From positions 13,145 through 77,144 of the forward strand of contig DKKL01000035.1 of NCBI GenBank assembly GCA_002455255.1: a stretch of DNA of 64,000 nt, given 5' to 3'. Of the stretch, positions 8,131-16,822 are shown piece by piece. The position numbers and the translations under genes were made by a program. Numbering within the stretch: the stretch's first letter is position 1; every line of letters starts with the position of its first letter. Source of the stretch: Candidatus Tepidiaquacellales bacterium UBA6667. Lineage in GTDB: Bacteria > Bacteroidota > Ignavibacteria > Tepidaquicellales > Tepidaquicellaceae. Below the pieces are notes generated by a model. The model had not been told where the DNA came from. It worked only from the letters and a program-made list of their open reading frames with translations, and searched no databases.

Positions 8131-9102
8131 ATGACAGAAACTTTATCAACTGAAAAGACTATTTCTAAAATTGATCCGGCTTTAAACTTAAGACAGGAAA
8201 TTTTAAAATTAAAAAAAGAACTTAACGCTGTTATTCTTGCACATTATTATCAGGAATCTGAAATTCAGGATCTTGCAGATTTTATTGGTGACTCTCTACA
8301 GCTCGCCCAGAATGCAGAAAAAACTGATGCAGATGTAATAGTATTTGCAGGTGTTCATTTTATGGCAGAGACTGCGAAAATTCTCAACCCGAATAAACTT
8401 GTATTACTCCCCGACTTAAATGCGGGCTGTTCTCTTGCTGAGGGCTGTCCGGCTGATTTATTGCTTAAATTTAAAAATCAAAATCCCGGACACATTTTAA
8501 TTTCATATATAAACTGTTCCGCGGATGTAAAAGCTATTTCTGATATAATTTGCACTTCTTCCAATGCAGTTAAAATTGTTGAACAAATTCCAAAAGATAC
8601 CGGTATTATTTTTGCACCGGATAAAAATCTTGGAAACTGGGTAATGAAAAAAACAGGCAGAGAGATGAAGATGTGGCAAGGTGCGTGTATTGTTCACGAA
8701 ACTTTCAGTGCTAAAAAAATATTCGAATTAAAACTTAAACATCCAAATGCGAAGCTAATAGCTCATCCTGAATGTGAAGAGCAAGTATTAAAAAATGCTG
8801 ATTTTATTGGCTCTACAAGTTCGCTTTTAAATTTTGTAATTACGGATTCAAGTAAAGAATTCATTGTTGCTACAGAACCCGGAATTTTACATCAAATGGA
8901 GTTGAAAGCTCCCGGAAAAAAACTTATACCTGCTCCTCCGGAATCAAGCTGTGCTTGCAACGAATGCCCGTATATGAAATTGAATACTTTGGAAAAATTA
9001 TATTTATGTATGAGGAATAAAAAACCTGAAGTAACACTTGATGAGGAAATTAGGAAAAAAGCATATCTTTCTTTGAAAAGAATGCTTGAGATGAGTAAAT
9101 AA
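8131..9102 (+). CDS. nadA: Quinolinate synthase NadA
   Basis: NadA condenses iminoaspartate with dihydroxyacetone phosphate to quinolinate in NAD synthesis, using a [4Fe-4S] cluster. The 323-residue sequence shows the family landmarks: AHYYQ near residue 37, [18 protein letters not shown], and the three cluster cysteines Cys100 (NAGC), Cys186 (QGAC) and Cys279 (NECPYMK). No nadB or nadC is in the window. It converges on rnpB, whose 3' end is only 5 bp past the nadA stop, so the rnpB end and its T-run may also serve as transcription boundary. Confidence 0.96.
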   Translation: MTETLSTEKTISKIDPALNLRQEILKLKKELNAVILAHYYQESEIQDLADFIGDSLQLAQNAEKTDADVIVFAGVHFMAETAKILNPNKLVLLPDLNAGCSLAEGCPADLLLKFKNQNPGHILISYINCSADVKAISDIICTSSNAVKIVEQIPKDTGIIFAPDKNLGNWVMKKTGREMKMWQGACIVHETFSAKKIFELKLKHPNAKLIAHPECEEQVLKNADFIGSTSSLLNFVITDSSKEFIVATEPGILHQMELKAPGKKLIPAPPESSCACNECPYMKLNTLEKLYLCMRNKKPEVTLDEEIRKKAYLSLKRMLEMSK

Positions 9103-9107
9103 AAAAA

Positions 9108-9497
9108 CCTTCTGCCGCATAAGCCGGATTCTGTTTTGTCCGAAAACAAATGACAATCATTTATCTTGGATTAACATTGCTGTTAACCACTTTGCAACCT
9201 ACCCCGGGAGAATGTTTAAGCAAGCAGAGCTTTAATCTCCCTATATTTGGTTTTGCTCCGGATGAGTATGTCAATCTCTGAAATTGCTTTCAGAATGGTA
9301 GGCTCTTACCCTGCCGTTTCACCGTTATTCCATTGCTTTCGCAATGAAACAGTCTTCATCTCTGTAACACTTTCTGCAATATATTCTTGGGAATATATTG
9401 CCCGGGATATCATCCCGGCATCCCTGCTTTTATGGAGTCCGGACTTTCCTCACTTTCCGGATTTCTCCGGAACTGCGCGATTGTCTGCGGCGGAAGG
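9108..9497 (-). ncRNA. rnpB: RNase P RNA (bacterial type A-like)
   Basis: The minus strand gives a full RNase P RNA of about 390 nt. The 5' conserved region I includes GAGGAAAGTCCGGACTCC and GCAGGGATGCCGG. The middle has AACGGTGAAACGGCAGGG and AAGAGCCTACC. The 3' part has CCCGGGGTAGGTTGC and ends ACAGAATCCGGCTTATG. The ends pair as P1: CCTTCCGCCGC at 9497-9487 with GCGGCAGAAGG at 9118-9108, each leaving one unpaired base. Seven T residues follow on the RNA strand. The P15 loop lacks an obvious GGU. The gene follows rnhA on the same strand. Confidence 0.96.
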
Positions 9498-9519
9498 AAA
9501 TTTTTTAAAGAACAAAATC

Positions 9520-9966
9520 TTATTTAAAGTTCAGTTGAAAATTTTCAACTGAAACTTTATTTACTTTTTCTGATTCGTCTATTGCTTCATTTGCAAGTTT
9601 ATCTGCTTCACGGTTTTCTTCTCTCGGTATATGAACTATACTCCACATTCCTGCAAATCTATTCTTCAGTTTATTTATTGCCTCTTCCTTCAATTCTTTT
9701 AGACTCTCATTGTTCACTTTATATTTCCCGTTAATCTGATTCACCATTAATTCACTGTCTGACTGAAAAATTATCTTATCTTGCGGTTTAACATTTAATA
9801 TGTCTATTGCTCTTATAAACGCAATGTATTCGGCAACATTGTTCGTTGCATTTCCAATAAACTCTTTATACACATTGACTTCATCATCTTTCATAATGAA
9901 AATTCCTATTCCTGCTTTACCGGGATTTCCGCGTGAAGCACCATCCGTCTTTACCAATACATTCAT
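9520..9966 (-). CDS. Ribonuclease HI-family protein
   Basis: A 148-residue RNase H (RVT_3/COG0328 type) with the complete DEDD catalytic set: Asp8 (KTDGASRGNPG), Glu46 (NNVAEY), Asp70 (QSDSELMVNQI) and Asp122 (HIPREENREADKLANEA). It cleaves the RNA strand of RNA-DNA hybrids. The order Nif3-type gene, zinc-ribbon gene, RNase H, then RNase P RNA is a recurring bacterial neighbourhood; the first three also occur together in mycobacteria. A 24-bp palindrome overlaps its last codons (9530-9553). Confidence 0.9.
   Translation of the reverse strand: MNVLVKTDGASRGNPGKAGIGIFIMKDDEVNVYKEFIGNATNNVAEYIAFIRAIDILNVKPQDKIIFQSDSELMVNQINGKYKVNNESLKELKEEAINKLKNRFAGMWSIVHIPREENREADKLANEAIDESEKVNKVSVENFQLNFK
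9530..9553. repeat. 24-bp perfect palindrome over the end of the RNase H gene
   Basis: TTCAGTTGAAAATTTTCAACTGAA is self-complementary and extends outward with AAAG/CTTT across one bulge. As RNA it would fold a strong hairpin between the last RNase H codons and the mature rnpB 5' end 33 nt downstream. It could be a processing or termination signal separating the mRNA from RNase P RNA. No clean T-run follows it. Confidence 0.45.
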
Positions 9967-9972
9967 TGATTT

Positions 9973-10806
9973 CTAACCTATTAATTTTTCATCTACAAGT
10001 ATTCTTCCGCAAGACTGGCATGTATAAAGTTTGGCAGCCGATCTTATCTCAATTTCTCTCTGTGGCGGAATTGAATTAAAACATCCGCTACAGTTCCCGC
10101 GTCTCACAACAGCAACTGCACTTCCTTTCATCGTTTTATTTATTCTCTCATAAAGTTTCTTAATATGATCTTCAAGTCTGACTGTAAGTTTCTCTTTTTT
10201 ATTTTTGAGTTCAAGTTCTTCCTGTGAATATTTTTCATCAAGTTCTTGAAGCGAATCTTCATTTGATTTCAAATCTGCCGATATTTCATCAGATGATGCT
10301 CTCAATTCCTGAATTTCATTTGAAAGTATTTCTTCTATCTCTGATAAATCTTTTAATCTCTTTTCTCCTTTTTCAATTGTTTCATATTGTGTATCTATTG
10401 ATTTCATTATGGTATCATATTCTTTGTTACTTTTCGCATTATATTTCTGTTCGTCATATTTTGCAATCTTATCCTCACCTTTTTTAATCGTTTTCCTTAA
10501 ACTACCTTCTTCATCTTTTAGTTTTGCAAGTTCTGCAGTCTTTGAGTCTAATTCTTCCCAAATCTTATCAAGTGTTACTTTTTGTTCGCTTATTCTATCA
10601 GGTAAATCTCCTTTTTCATCATCTATATCTTTAAGGTCTTCATCAATTTTGCAAAGTTCATAAAGAATTTTTAATTCTTCTTCTATCCTTGGCTTAATGC
10701 TTTTATCCACTGCCTCGAAGTATTCATAAACTTTCGATTCTTTCTCTACGTTATCTTCACTGTTCATTTCTTCAGGTTTTTCGTTTTCAATGTTATTGAC
10801 TGTCAT
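9973..10806 (-). CDS. C4-type zinc ribbon coiled-coil protein (CdsZ/DUF164 family)
   Basis: The 277-residue protein has a long acidic N-terminal coiled coil (about residues 40-220, rich in Glu, Lys and Leu heptads) and a C-terminal zinc ribbon with CSGC at 239-242 and CQSC at 263-266. This is the COG1579/zf-RING_7 architecture, slightly longer than the usual 240 residues because of a 35-residue acidic extension. Proteins of this family are thought to bind nucleic acid or act as chaperone-like factors. Three bp separate it from the Nif3-type gene upstream and 6 bp from RNase H downstream, so they form one operon. Confidence 0.88.
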   Translation of the reverse strand: MTVNNIENEKPEEMNSEDNVEKESKVYEYFEAVDKSIKPRIEEELKILYELCKIDEDLKDIDDEKGDLPDRISEQKVTLDKIWEELDSKTAELAKLKDEEGSLRKTIKKGEDKIAKYDEQKYNAKSNKEYDTIMKSIDTQYETIEKGEKRLKDLSEIEEILSNEIQELRASSDEISADLKSNEDSLQELDEKYSQEELELKNKKEKLTVRLEDHIKKLYERINKTMKGSAVAVVRRGNCSGCFNSIPPQREIEIRSAAKLYTCQSCGRILVDEKLIG

Positions 10807-10808
10807 TT

Positions 10809-11441
10809 TTATATTTTTACTATTTTATAATTTTTCCCGGATTTGTAAATTGCTGTTTTTACTTTGAGTTTTTTTAATTCTTCAATGTCAGTTTTTTCAT
10901 ACTCCCTCGCATAAATTCCTAAATTCAAAATCTTTTCTTTAAATATTTTATCACTTCTAAATAATGGATTTATTTTTGATAGTGATTCATTCAAATCAAT
11001 TAGTTTTTTAAATTTTAATAATATTCCGTTTGTTCTGTTTGTCCTTCTTTTGAAATCATATATCTCATATGCTACTTCTTCATATGGATGTGAATCTAAC
11101 ATAGCATTAATAACTTTATTAAGGTTTGATGTTTCACACTCCATTTCTAATTTTACTTCGTTTACAAATTCAAGTTTACCTTTTTCTCCTTTTGTAGGAT
11201 TTGCATTTCCTGTTGGGAAGAACGATCCTGTTCCTTTTGTTCTGAATGAACAATTTTTATAATTACCAATTACGCCTGCTCCTGCTTTACTCATCGATTT
11301 AAAAACAGTTTCAACTTCTTTTTCCGGAATAAAAACAACTATTTTCTTTTTTTCTAAAAAATAAAAATTTATAACAGAAATTTCTTTTACAATTTTTTTT
11401 AAAAATAATTTATTAATTATATTTTCTTCTGTGATTATCAA
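10809..11441 (-). CDS. Nif3-related protein reduced to the PII/CutA-like domain
   Basis: Residues about 35-140 match the insert domain of YqfO-type Nif3 proteins: KIVVFIPEKEVE, GAGVIGNYKNCSF, GTGSFFP, ANPTKGEKG and the signature SHPYEEVAYEIY. The two halves that carry the dinuclear metal site in full-length Nif3 (about 370 residues) are missing: the first 34 residues and the last 70 do not show the usual HxH and HE metal motifs. The gene is not obviously frameshifted; it starts at TTG and ends 3 bp before the zinc-ribbon gene, as full-length nif3 does in other genomes. Confidence 0.75.
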   Translation of the reverse strand: MIITEENIINKLFLKKIVKEISVINFYFLEKKKIVVFIPEKEVETVFKSMSKAGAGVIGNYKNCSFRTKGTGSFFPTGNANPTKGEKGKLEFVNEVKLEMECETSNLNKVINAMLDSHPYEEVAYEIYDFKRRTNRTNGILLKFKKLIDLNESLSKINPLFRSDKIFKEKILNLGIYAREYEKTDIEELKKLKVKTAIYKSGKNYKIVKI

Positions 11442-11456
11442 ATTTTTTTACAAAAA

Positions 11457-11483
11457 AAAAGGGGCTTTAAATTAGCCCCTTTT
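11457..11483 (-). terminator. Intrinsic terminator after metF
   Basis: A perfect 10-bp stem AAAAGGGGCT / AGCCCCTTTT with a 7-nt loop. On the minus strand the stem is followed by a run of T (about nine or ten counting the stem tail). It lies 113 bp past the metF stop and 16 bp ahead of the Nif3-type gene start, so it ends the propeller-metF transcript. The plus-strand side also has a short T-run. Confidence 0.9.
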
Positions 11484-11595
11484 ATAGTCTTTGTTATATG
11501 TTTTTTAAGTACAATTTATTTAAATACTTTAATCTCATGTTAAATAATATAAAAACATCAGTTTATTTAAACAATGTATTAAATTTTTCTTATTT

Positions 11596-12546
11596 TTAAA
11601 GTTTTAATTTCTCTAAAAGTTTTTTTATTGGTTTCAGATTTTGCATTACATAAAAATGAATTGAAGGTGCACCATTCTCAAGTAATTCCATACTTTGTTT
11701 ATATGCCCATTCAACCCCAATATCCATTACATGTTCAGGTTTTGCGGCTTCTATTTCTTCCGAAAGTGCATCAGGTATTTCTATGTAAAAATTAGCAGGA
11801 ATTGTGGTAAGATGTCTTTTTGTTGTTAAAATTTTTAATCCGGGAATTATTGGTACTTCAATCCCTTCATCTCTGCAAGCTTTCACATAATTAAAATAAT
11901 TTTTATTTTCATAAAACATCTGAGATACGATGTAATCTGCTCCATTTTTAATTTTCGTATTGACTGTTTTAATATCCGATTTTATATTTGGTGCTTCAAA
12001 ATGTTTCTCCGGATATGCTCCTACTCCTATACAAAAATTTGTTGGAGTTGCATCAAGTAAATCTTCATCAAGATATTTACCTTTGTTCATATCGGAAATC
12101 TGTTTAACTAAATCGCATGCATATTCATTTCTTGTTTTACCTTCGGAAACAGGTTTTACAAATCCGGTATCATCACCCCTAATTGCCAATACGTTTTCAA
12201 TTCCAAGATAATTAAGTTCTATTAGTGCATCTTCTGTTTCTTCTTTTGTAAATCCTCTGCAGAGAAGATGAGGTACGGTGTCCACATTATATTTGTTCTT
12301 AATGGCAACACTAATTCCTATAGTACCCGGTTTCTTTCTTTTTACTTTTTTCCTGATTCCCGTCGGAGTTTCTTCATACTGTACCTCAGCTGAATGAGAA
12401 GTAACATCAATAAATGGCGGATTATATTTCATCAATTCTTCTACTATAGCAAATATCTTTCCTATATCTCCACCTCTTGGAATAGGAATAATTTCAAAAC
12501 TGATAAACGGACTTTTTGCCTTTGCTAAATGTTCAGTAACTTTCAT
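11596..12546 (-). CDS. metF: Methylenetetrahydrofolate reductase
   Basis: A 316-residue TIM-barrel flavoprotein that reduces 5,10-methylene-THF to 5-methyl-THF for methionine synthesis. Family landmarks: SFEIIP with the catalytic Glu near residue 18, DVTSHSAE, the FAD/folate segment VLAIRGDD (about residue 120), GVGAYPEKH, and QMFYENKNYFNYV with PIIPGLKIL. The length fits bacterial MetF. It lies 9 bp after the TolB-like gene on the same strand and is followed by a strong terminator; no S-adenosylmethionine riboswitch is visible in the spacer. Confidence 0.94.
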   Translation of the reverse strand: MKVTEHLAKAKSPFISFEIIPIPRGGDIGKIFAIVEELMKYNPPFIDVTSHSAEVQYEETPTGIRKKVKRKKPGTIGISVAIKNKYNVDTVPHLLCRGFTKEETEDALIELNYLGIENVLAIRGDDTGFVKPVSEGKTRNEYACDLVKQISDMNKGKYLDEDLLDATPTNFCIGVGAYPEKHFEAPNIKSDIKTVNTKIKNGADYIVSQMFYENKNYFNYVKACRDEGIEVPIIPGLKILTTKRHLTTIPANFYIEIPDALSEEIEAAKPEHVMDIGVEWAYKQSMELLENGAPSIHFYVMQNLKPIKKLLEKLKL

Positions 12547-12554
12547 TAATTATG

Positions 12555-13529
12555 TTATTTTGTTATATCAGGAAAGGCATTAGTTCCGCGACTTGTCAAA
12601 AATTTTACCTCGTTATTATAAACATTAACTAACCCTATCTGGTTGGCATTTCCAATTTCAACATCATAAATTATGTTGCTCGCATCAACCCATCTGAAAT
12701 TTCCAACACTTCCACCTACTGTAGATATCTTTTTCTTGTTGCTTCCGTCAGTATTCATAGTATATAAATCCACACTGTTATCTGTTATTAAAACAAATGC
12801 TATCAACTTATTGTCAGGTGAAAATTTTGGTTGGTTTGTGCTACTCATTCCCTGTGTAAGCGGAATTTCTTTGTTGTCTTTATATACGTAAATGGTACCT
12901 TTCAAATTCATATCAAAACTTGCGTAAGTTATTAATGACCCGTCAGGTGAAATATCCGGTTCCAATTCTGAATCATTATTTTTAGTAAGTCTAACTCCGT
13001 CAACTGCGGTTGAATCTGAAAGATCTGTTATAAATATATCTTTATCACCACCTTCAAAAGCAGAATATACCATTGTTCTTCCGTCAGCTGCAAGTACTTG
13101 CATTGTGCTGTAATCATCTCCGGATAATGGAGTTGGTGAGGGTTCTGTAGGTTCCATAATGTAAAGTGTCGTAAATCCTTCATGCTCTGCTACAAATATA
13201 ACATTATTATCATCCCAGGTAAAACAAACATTATATCCTTTAAATACAAAATAAGGATTTGAAATTCCTTCCAAATCTGAAATTAAATATATATCCTGAT
13301 TATCTGTATAAAAGACAATTTTGGTTCCGTCATATGACCATCTCGGGTACATTGCATTCTGATTTAATGCAGTCAATTGTTTCTTATCGCTTCCGTCAAT
13401 ATTCATCGTGAAAACCTGCAGATAACCTGTTGGGTTATCAGTGCTTGTATATACTACTTTTTGTGCAAATAGTTTTCCTCCGATAAAAAATGACGAAATC
13501 AATAAAATTAAAAATAAATTTTTTTTCAT
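12555..13529 (-). CDS. Exported TolB-like beta-propeller protein
   Basis: A signal peptide (MKKNLFLILLISSFFIGG, cleavage after LFAQ) precedes repeated PD40-type blades: DGSDKKQLTALNQNAMYPRWSYDGTKIVF, SELEPDISPDGSLITYASF, STNQPKFSPDNKLIAFV and DGSNKKKISTVGG. This is the fold of the TolB C-terminal domain, at 324 residues without the TolB N-terminal domain. Such proteins act in the periplasm or at the surface as binding scaffolds. No tol genes are adjacent. Probably co-transcribed with metF, although a functional link is not obvious. Confidence 0.8.
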   Translation of the reverse strand: MKKNLFLILLISSFFIGGKLFAQKVVYTSTDNPTGYLQVFTMNIDGSDKKQLTALNQNAMYPRWSYDGTKIVFYTDNQDIYLISDLEGISNPYFVFKGYNVCFTWDDNNVIFVAEHEGFTTLYIMEPTEPSPTPLSGDDYSTMQVLAADGRTMVYSAFEGGDKDIFITDLSDSTAVDGVRLTKNNDSELEPDISPDGSLITYASFDMNLKGTIYVYKDNKEIPLTQGMSSTNQPKFSPDNKLIAFVLITDNSVDLYTMNTDGSNKKKISTVGGSVGNFRWVDASNIIYDVEIGNANQIGLVNVYNNEVKFLTSRGTNAFPDITK

Positions 13530-13659
13530 TTAATAATGGATTATTTTAGTTAAACTTTTATTTATATTCTAAAAGGCGATTTATAGTTTCAATTATAAAA
13601 CTATATATAATAAACTACAATTTAAATTTAAAAAGATTGTAATAATAACTAACTGAATA

Positions 13660-14061
13660 TTGAATAAAGACTTAATAAATAATGAATTAATTTTTTCAGT
13701 TTCTCGCTCAGGCGGAAAAGGCGGACAAAATGTTAATAAAGTCTCAACTAAAGTTGAACTTCATTTTCATATTCAGAATTCTAATGCACTAAATGATGAC
13801 GAAAAGTTAAAGATAAAAGTTAAACTTAAAAACAAAATAAATTCAGAAGGATTTCTTCACCTCTATTCTCAAAAAACAAGATCACAAATTAAAAATAAGC
13901 AGGATGTAATTGAAAAATTTTTTTATCTGTTGGATAATTCACTTTTAGAAGTTAAGAAAAGGAAAAAATCAAAACCAACCATACAATCAAAGGAAAAAAG
14001 ATTAGAAACAAAAAAAATTGTATCTTTAAAAAAGAAATTAAGATCAGGTAAATTTGAATAA
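13660..14061 (+). CDS. arfB: Alternative ribosome-rescue factor ArfB/YaeJ-type
   Basis: The 133-residue protein has the codon-independent release motif: SRSGGKGGQNVNKVST with GGQ at 21-23, the catalytic loop that hydrolyses peptidyl-tRNA. The stop-codon recognition domain of RF1/RF2 is missing, and the basic C-terminal tail (Lys/Arg-rich, KKRKKSKPTIQSKEKR) is the part that enters the empty mRNA channel of stalled ribosomes. It starts at TTG; an in-frame stop lies two codons upstream, so no ATG is available. The stop overlaps the start of pgeF (TAATG). Confidence 0.92.
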   Translation: MNKDLINNELIFSVSRSGGKGGQNVNKVSTKVELHFHIQNSNALNDDEKLKIKVKLKNKINSEGFLHLYSQKTRSQIKNKQDVIEKFFYLLDNSLLEVKKRKKSKPTIQSKEKRLETKKIVSLKKKLRSGKFE

Positions 14062-14813
14062 TGGAAAATAAATTACAAATAATACAACCTGAAATATTCA
14101 AAAAATATGAAAACTTGAATTTCGGATTTTCTACCATAAAAGGCGGGATAAGTGACCCTCCTTATTTTTTAAATTTAGGTCTGAATACTTCAGATAAAAA
14201 TGAAAACATAGAACAAAACAGAAAATTATTTTTTTCATATCTTAATATCCCGATAGATAGAATAAATTTTCAAAAGCAGGTACATTCGGACATTGTAAAG
14301 TATGTGGAAAGTCCCGGATTTTCAGGTGAGTGTGATGCGGTCTGGACTGATAAAAAAGATATATATCTAACTATAAGTGTTGCTGATTGTGTGTCAGTTT
14401 TTTTATTTGAACCGGTTCTGAATATTATTGCCGGTATTCATTCAGGTTGGAAAGGCACATCATTAAATATTGTTGGAAAAACTATTGATTCAATTAAGAC
14501 AAAATATCGTAACAAAATCCTTAATTTTGAAGTTTATATTCCTCCTTGTATATCACAGAAAAATTTTGAAGTAGATAAAGATGTTGCAGAGTTGTTTAAT
14601 CCGGAGTTTGTATTGTTTGATGAAATTAAAAATAAATTTTTAATTGATTTAAAAAAAAATGTTATATCTCAGATTAAATCTTCCGGAATAAATATTCTTA
14701 ATTTAGAATCTTCTGATTTATGTACTTTTGAAAATATTGACCTGCTTCACTCTTACAGAAGGGACCGAGAAAAATCCGGACGAATGTTTGGTGTTATTGG
14801 AATTATCAGTTAG
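14061..14813 (+). CDS. pgeF: Purine nucleoside phosphorylase/laccase-domain protein (YfiH/PgeF family)
   Basis: A 250-residue multicopper-polyphenol-oxidase-like fold protein. The zinc triad is visible: His75 (QVHS), Cys110 (ADCV) and His127 (IHSGWKG). N-terminal FGFSTIKGG and C-terminal SYRRDREKSGR are family hallmarks. Members are reported as purine nucleoside phosphorylase/adenosine deaminase (LACC1-like) or as an editing enzyme in peptidoglycan synthesis (PgeF). The ATG overlaps the arfB stop by one base, implying coupled translation. Confidence 0.9.
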   Translation: MENKLQIIQPEIFKKYENLNFGFSTIKGGISDPPYFLNLGLNTSDKNENIEQNRKLFFSYLNIPIDRINFQKQVHSDIVKYVESPGFSGECDAVWTDKKDIYLTISVADCVSVFLFEPVLNIIAGIHSGWKGTSLNIVGKTIDSIKTKYRNKILNFEVYIPPCISQKNFEVDKDVAELFNPEFVLFDEIKNKFLIDLKKNVISQIKSSGINILNLESSDLCTFENIDLLHSYRRDREKSGRMFGVIGIIS

Positions 14814-14815
14814 AT

Positions 14816-15811
14816 TTAAAAATCTCCAGTAAAAGGGACAGGGCAAAATGAAATTATAAATATTAAATAAGAAATCCATCCGAGTATTACTCTGCCTTTA
14901 GAAAGCGGTATATGAAAATTTGTAACGTTATCCGGATGTTTTATTTTTATTATAAATGCTATTAGTATTACCCACAGTAGCCAGTTTATTGAACCAATCG
15001 TTGAATCTATCCCAAAAAATGGTAAAATTCCGAGTAACCCAAAAAACAATAACAAACCGAAAGTTGTATATGCTAACCATTTATGTTTATCACCAAACAT
15101 TGCGTAAGATATATGTCCTCCGTCCAGCTGACCAACGGGCATCATATTTAGGGCAGTAATTAAAAGTCCAAACCAACCTACACACAAAAACGGATAATGA
15201 TAAACTTCATTCATCGGCGGCATAAAAACTCCGGGAGAATTCGTTAATAATTTTTCAAGTATCCAGAAAACTATATTATATCCAAAACTAAACCCTCCGA
15301 CTTTAACACCGGCAGTTTCATATTCAGGATGAATTGAATAAAGATAATCTATCGATGGAAGTGTTAAAAATCCAATTATCAAAAAAATTACTGATACCAC
15401 CCATCCTGCAATTGGTCCTGCTATAGCAATATCAAAAAGTGCTTTTCTGTCATTGGCAGGAGATTTCATTCTGATAACTGCCCCCATTGTTCCAAATGGA
15501 TTGAGCATTATAAATGGAAAAGGTATGTAATATGGAAGTGTCACATCTACATTGTGAAATCTCGCAGCAAAGTAATGTCCGAATTCATGGAATGTTAAAA
15601 CTGTGATAATCAATACAGCATATAACAGTCCTGATTGAAAATTAAGCAATTGAAAAGGATCTTGCCCTGCCCAAAATACTCCTCCCAATGTAACTGATAA
15701 AAACGTTAAGGCAAAAAGTAAGATATGAATAAAATAATTATCTTTCTTTTTTCTGATTTGAAAAATAGATTCTCTCTGCTGTGGTTCAGTATAATTATAA
15801 TTGTCATTCAT
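14816..15811 (-). CDS. Site-2 protease-type membrane metalloprotease (M50)
   Basis: The 331-residue polytopic membrane protein carries the M50 zinc motif HEFGH at 75-79 in a membrane segment and the second motif NMMPVGQLDGGH around 222-233, whose Asp230 completes the zinc site. About six hydrophobic helices are seen. No PDZ domain is inserted, unlike RseP. Such proteases cut membrane-bound regulators inside the bilayer. The first 28 residues are polar. It converges with pgeF (2-bp gap) and diverges from the CPBP protease gene. Confidence 0.88.
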   Translation of the reverse strand: MNDNYNYTEPQQRESIFQIRKKKDNYFIHILLFALTFLSVTLGGVFWAGQDPFQLLNFQSGLLYAVLIITVLTFHEFGHYFAARFHNVDVTLPYYIPFPFIMLNPFGTMGAVIRMKSPANDRKALFDIAIAGPIAGWVVSVIFLIIGFLTLPSIDYLYSIHPEYETAGVKVGGFSFGYNIVFWILEKLLTNSPGVFMPPMNEVYHYPFLCVGWFGLLITALNMMPVGQLDGGHISYAMFGDKHKWLAYTTFGLLLFFGLLGILPFFGIDSTIGSINWLLWVILIAFIIKIKHPDNVTNFHIPLSKGRVILGWISYLIFIISFCPVPFTGDF

Positions 15812-15919
15812 TCATTCAATATTCAGATTTTTTAATCAAAATTAAATTTATAATTATTTAATTATTTAACTTTAATTATTTAATACTTTTTTAAATCTTA
15901 TATTAAATTAAATTTTAAC

Positions 15920-16822
15920 TTGGAAGAAAAGGAAAAAAAAGCACCATTTGCAGATGTAAATCCGGTTCTATTTGTCTGTATTGTTTTATTTGTCGTTTTT
16001 ATTGCATATCAGGTAATAGGAGCTTTAATCACTTTCCTCGTTACAGGTGGTGATATAAAAGTTGATTCTTCAAACGTAGTATTGATGAGAATCCTCATTT
16101 CTTTTTCGCAGTTTATGTTTATATTATTTCCTGCTATTTTATTAAGTATGCTGCAGGGGAATAAATCTTCTTCAGTTTTTCGACTCAAAAATCCTCCCTT
16201 AAATATTCTTCTGTTGAGTATTCTTGGTATATTATTAATTCAACCTTCCCTGCAGGTTATTATCCATCTGCAGGATAAACTGTTTCTCGCAATTCCGGGT
16301 GTATCTGACTTATATACACAACTAAAAGAAATCTTTAAACAACTTGAAGAGTTTACAATCTCAATAATTAATGCAAGTTCGGTTTTTGAATTTATTGGAG
16401 TAGTATTTGTAATCGCAGTCACTCCGGCAATTTGCGAAGAATTTTTATTTCGCGGATTAATTCTCAAAAATTTTGAACGAGTACTTTCCTGGATAAAAGC
16501 ATGTGTTTTTACAGGTGTACTTTTCGCAATATTTCATTTTCAACCTATCAATATTATTCCTTTAATACTTCTTGGGATATTTTTATCTGTAATAACTGTT
16601 GCTTCTGACAGCATATATCCTGCTATCATTTGCCACTTTCTTAATAATTTCATAGCTGCTCTGGCTTTTTATATTTATGGTAAGGAAGATTTCACTAAAG
16701 AGTTTTCCGGCTCGGATGAATTATATTTTATAATTCTCGGTATTGTTTCTTTAATTCTATTCTTTGCGATAATGATTTATATTATTAAATTTAAAAATAA
16801 ACAGATTCAAAATATTGTCTAA
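15920..16822 (+). CDS. CPBP-family intramembrane glutamic protease
   Basis: The 300-residue multi-pass protein has the Abi/CPBP motifs: EExxxR as Glu173-Glu174-Arg178 (ICEEFLFRGL), FxxxH with His206 (LFAIFHF), and HxxxN-type His239 followed by Asn242-243. Eight or so membrane helices are seen. Family members include the eukaryotic Rce1 CAAX endopeptidase and bacteriocin-immunity proteins. It begins at TTG and overlaps cdsA by 8 bp. A second intramembrane protease of another class is the divergent neighbour. Confidence 0.88.
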   Translation: MEEKEKKAPFADVNPVLFVCIVLFVVFIAYQVIGALITFLVTGGDIKVDSSNVVLMRILISFSQFMFILFPAILLSMLQGNKSSSVFRLKNPPLNILLLSILGILLIQPSLQVIIHLQDKLFLAIPGVSDLYTQLKEIFKQLEEFTISIINASSVFEFIGVVFVIAVTPAICEEFLFRGLILKNFERVLSWIKACVFTGVLFAIFHFQPINIIPLILLGIFLSVITVASDSIYPAIICHFLNNFIAALAFYIYGKEDFTKEFSGSDELYFIILGIVSLILFFAIMIYIIKFKNKQIQNIV

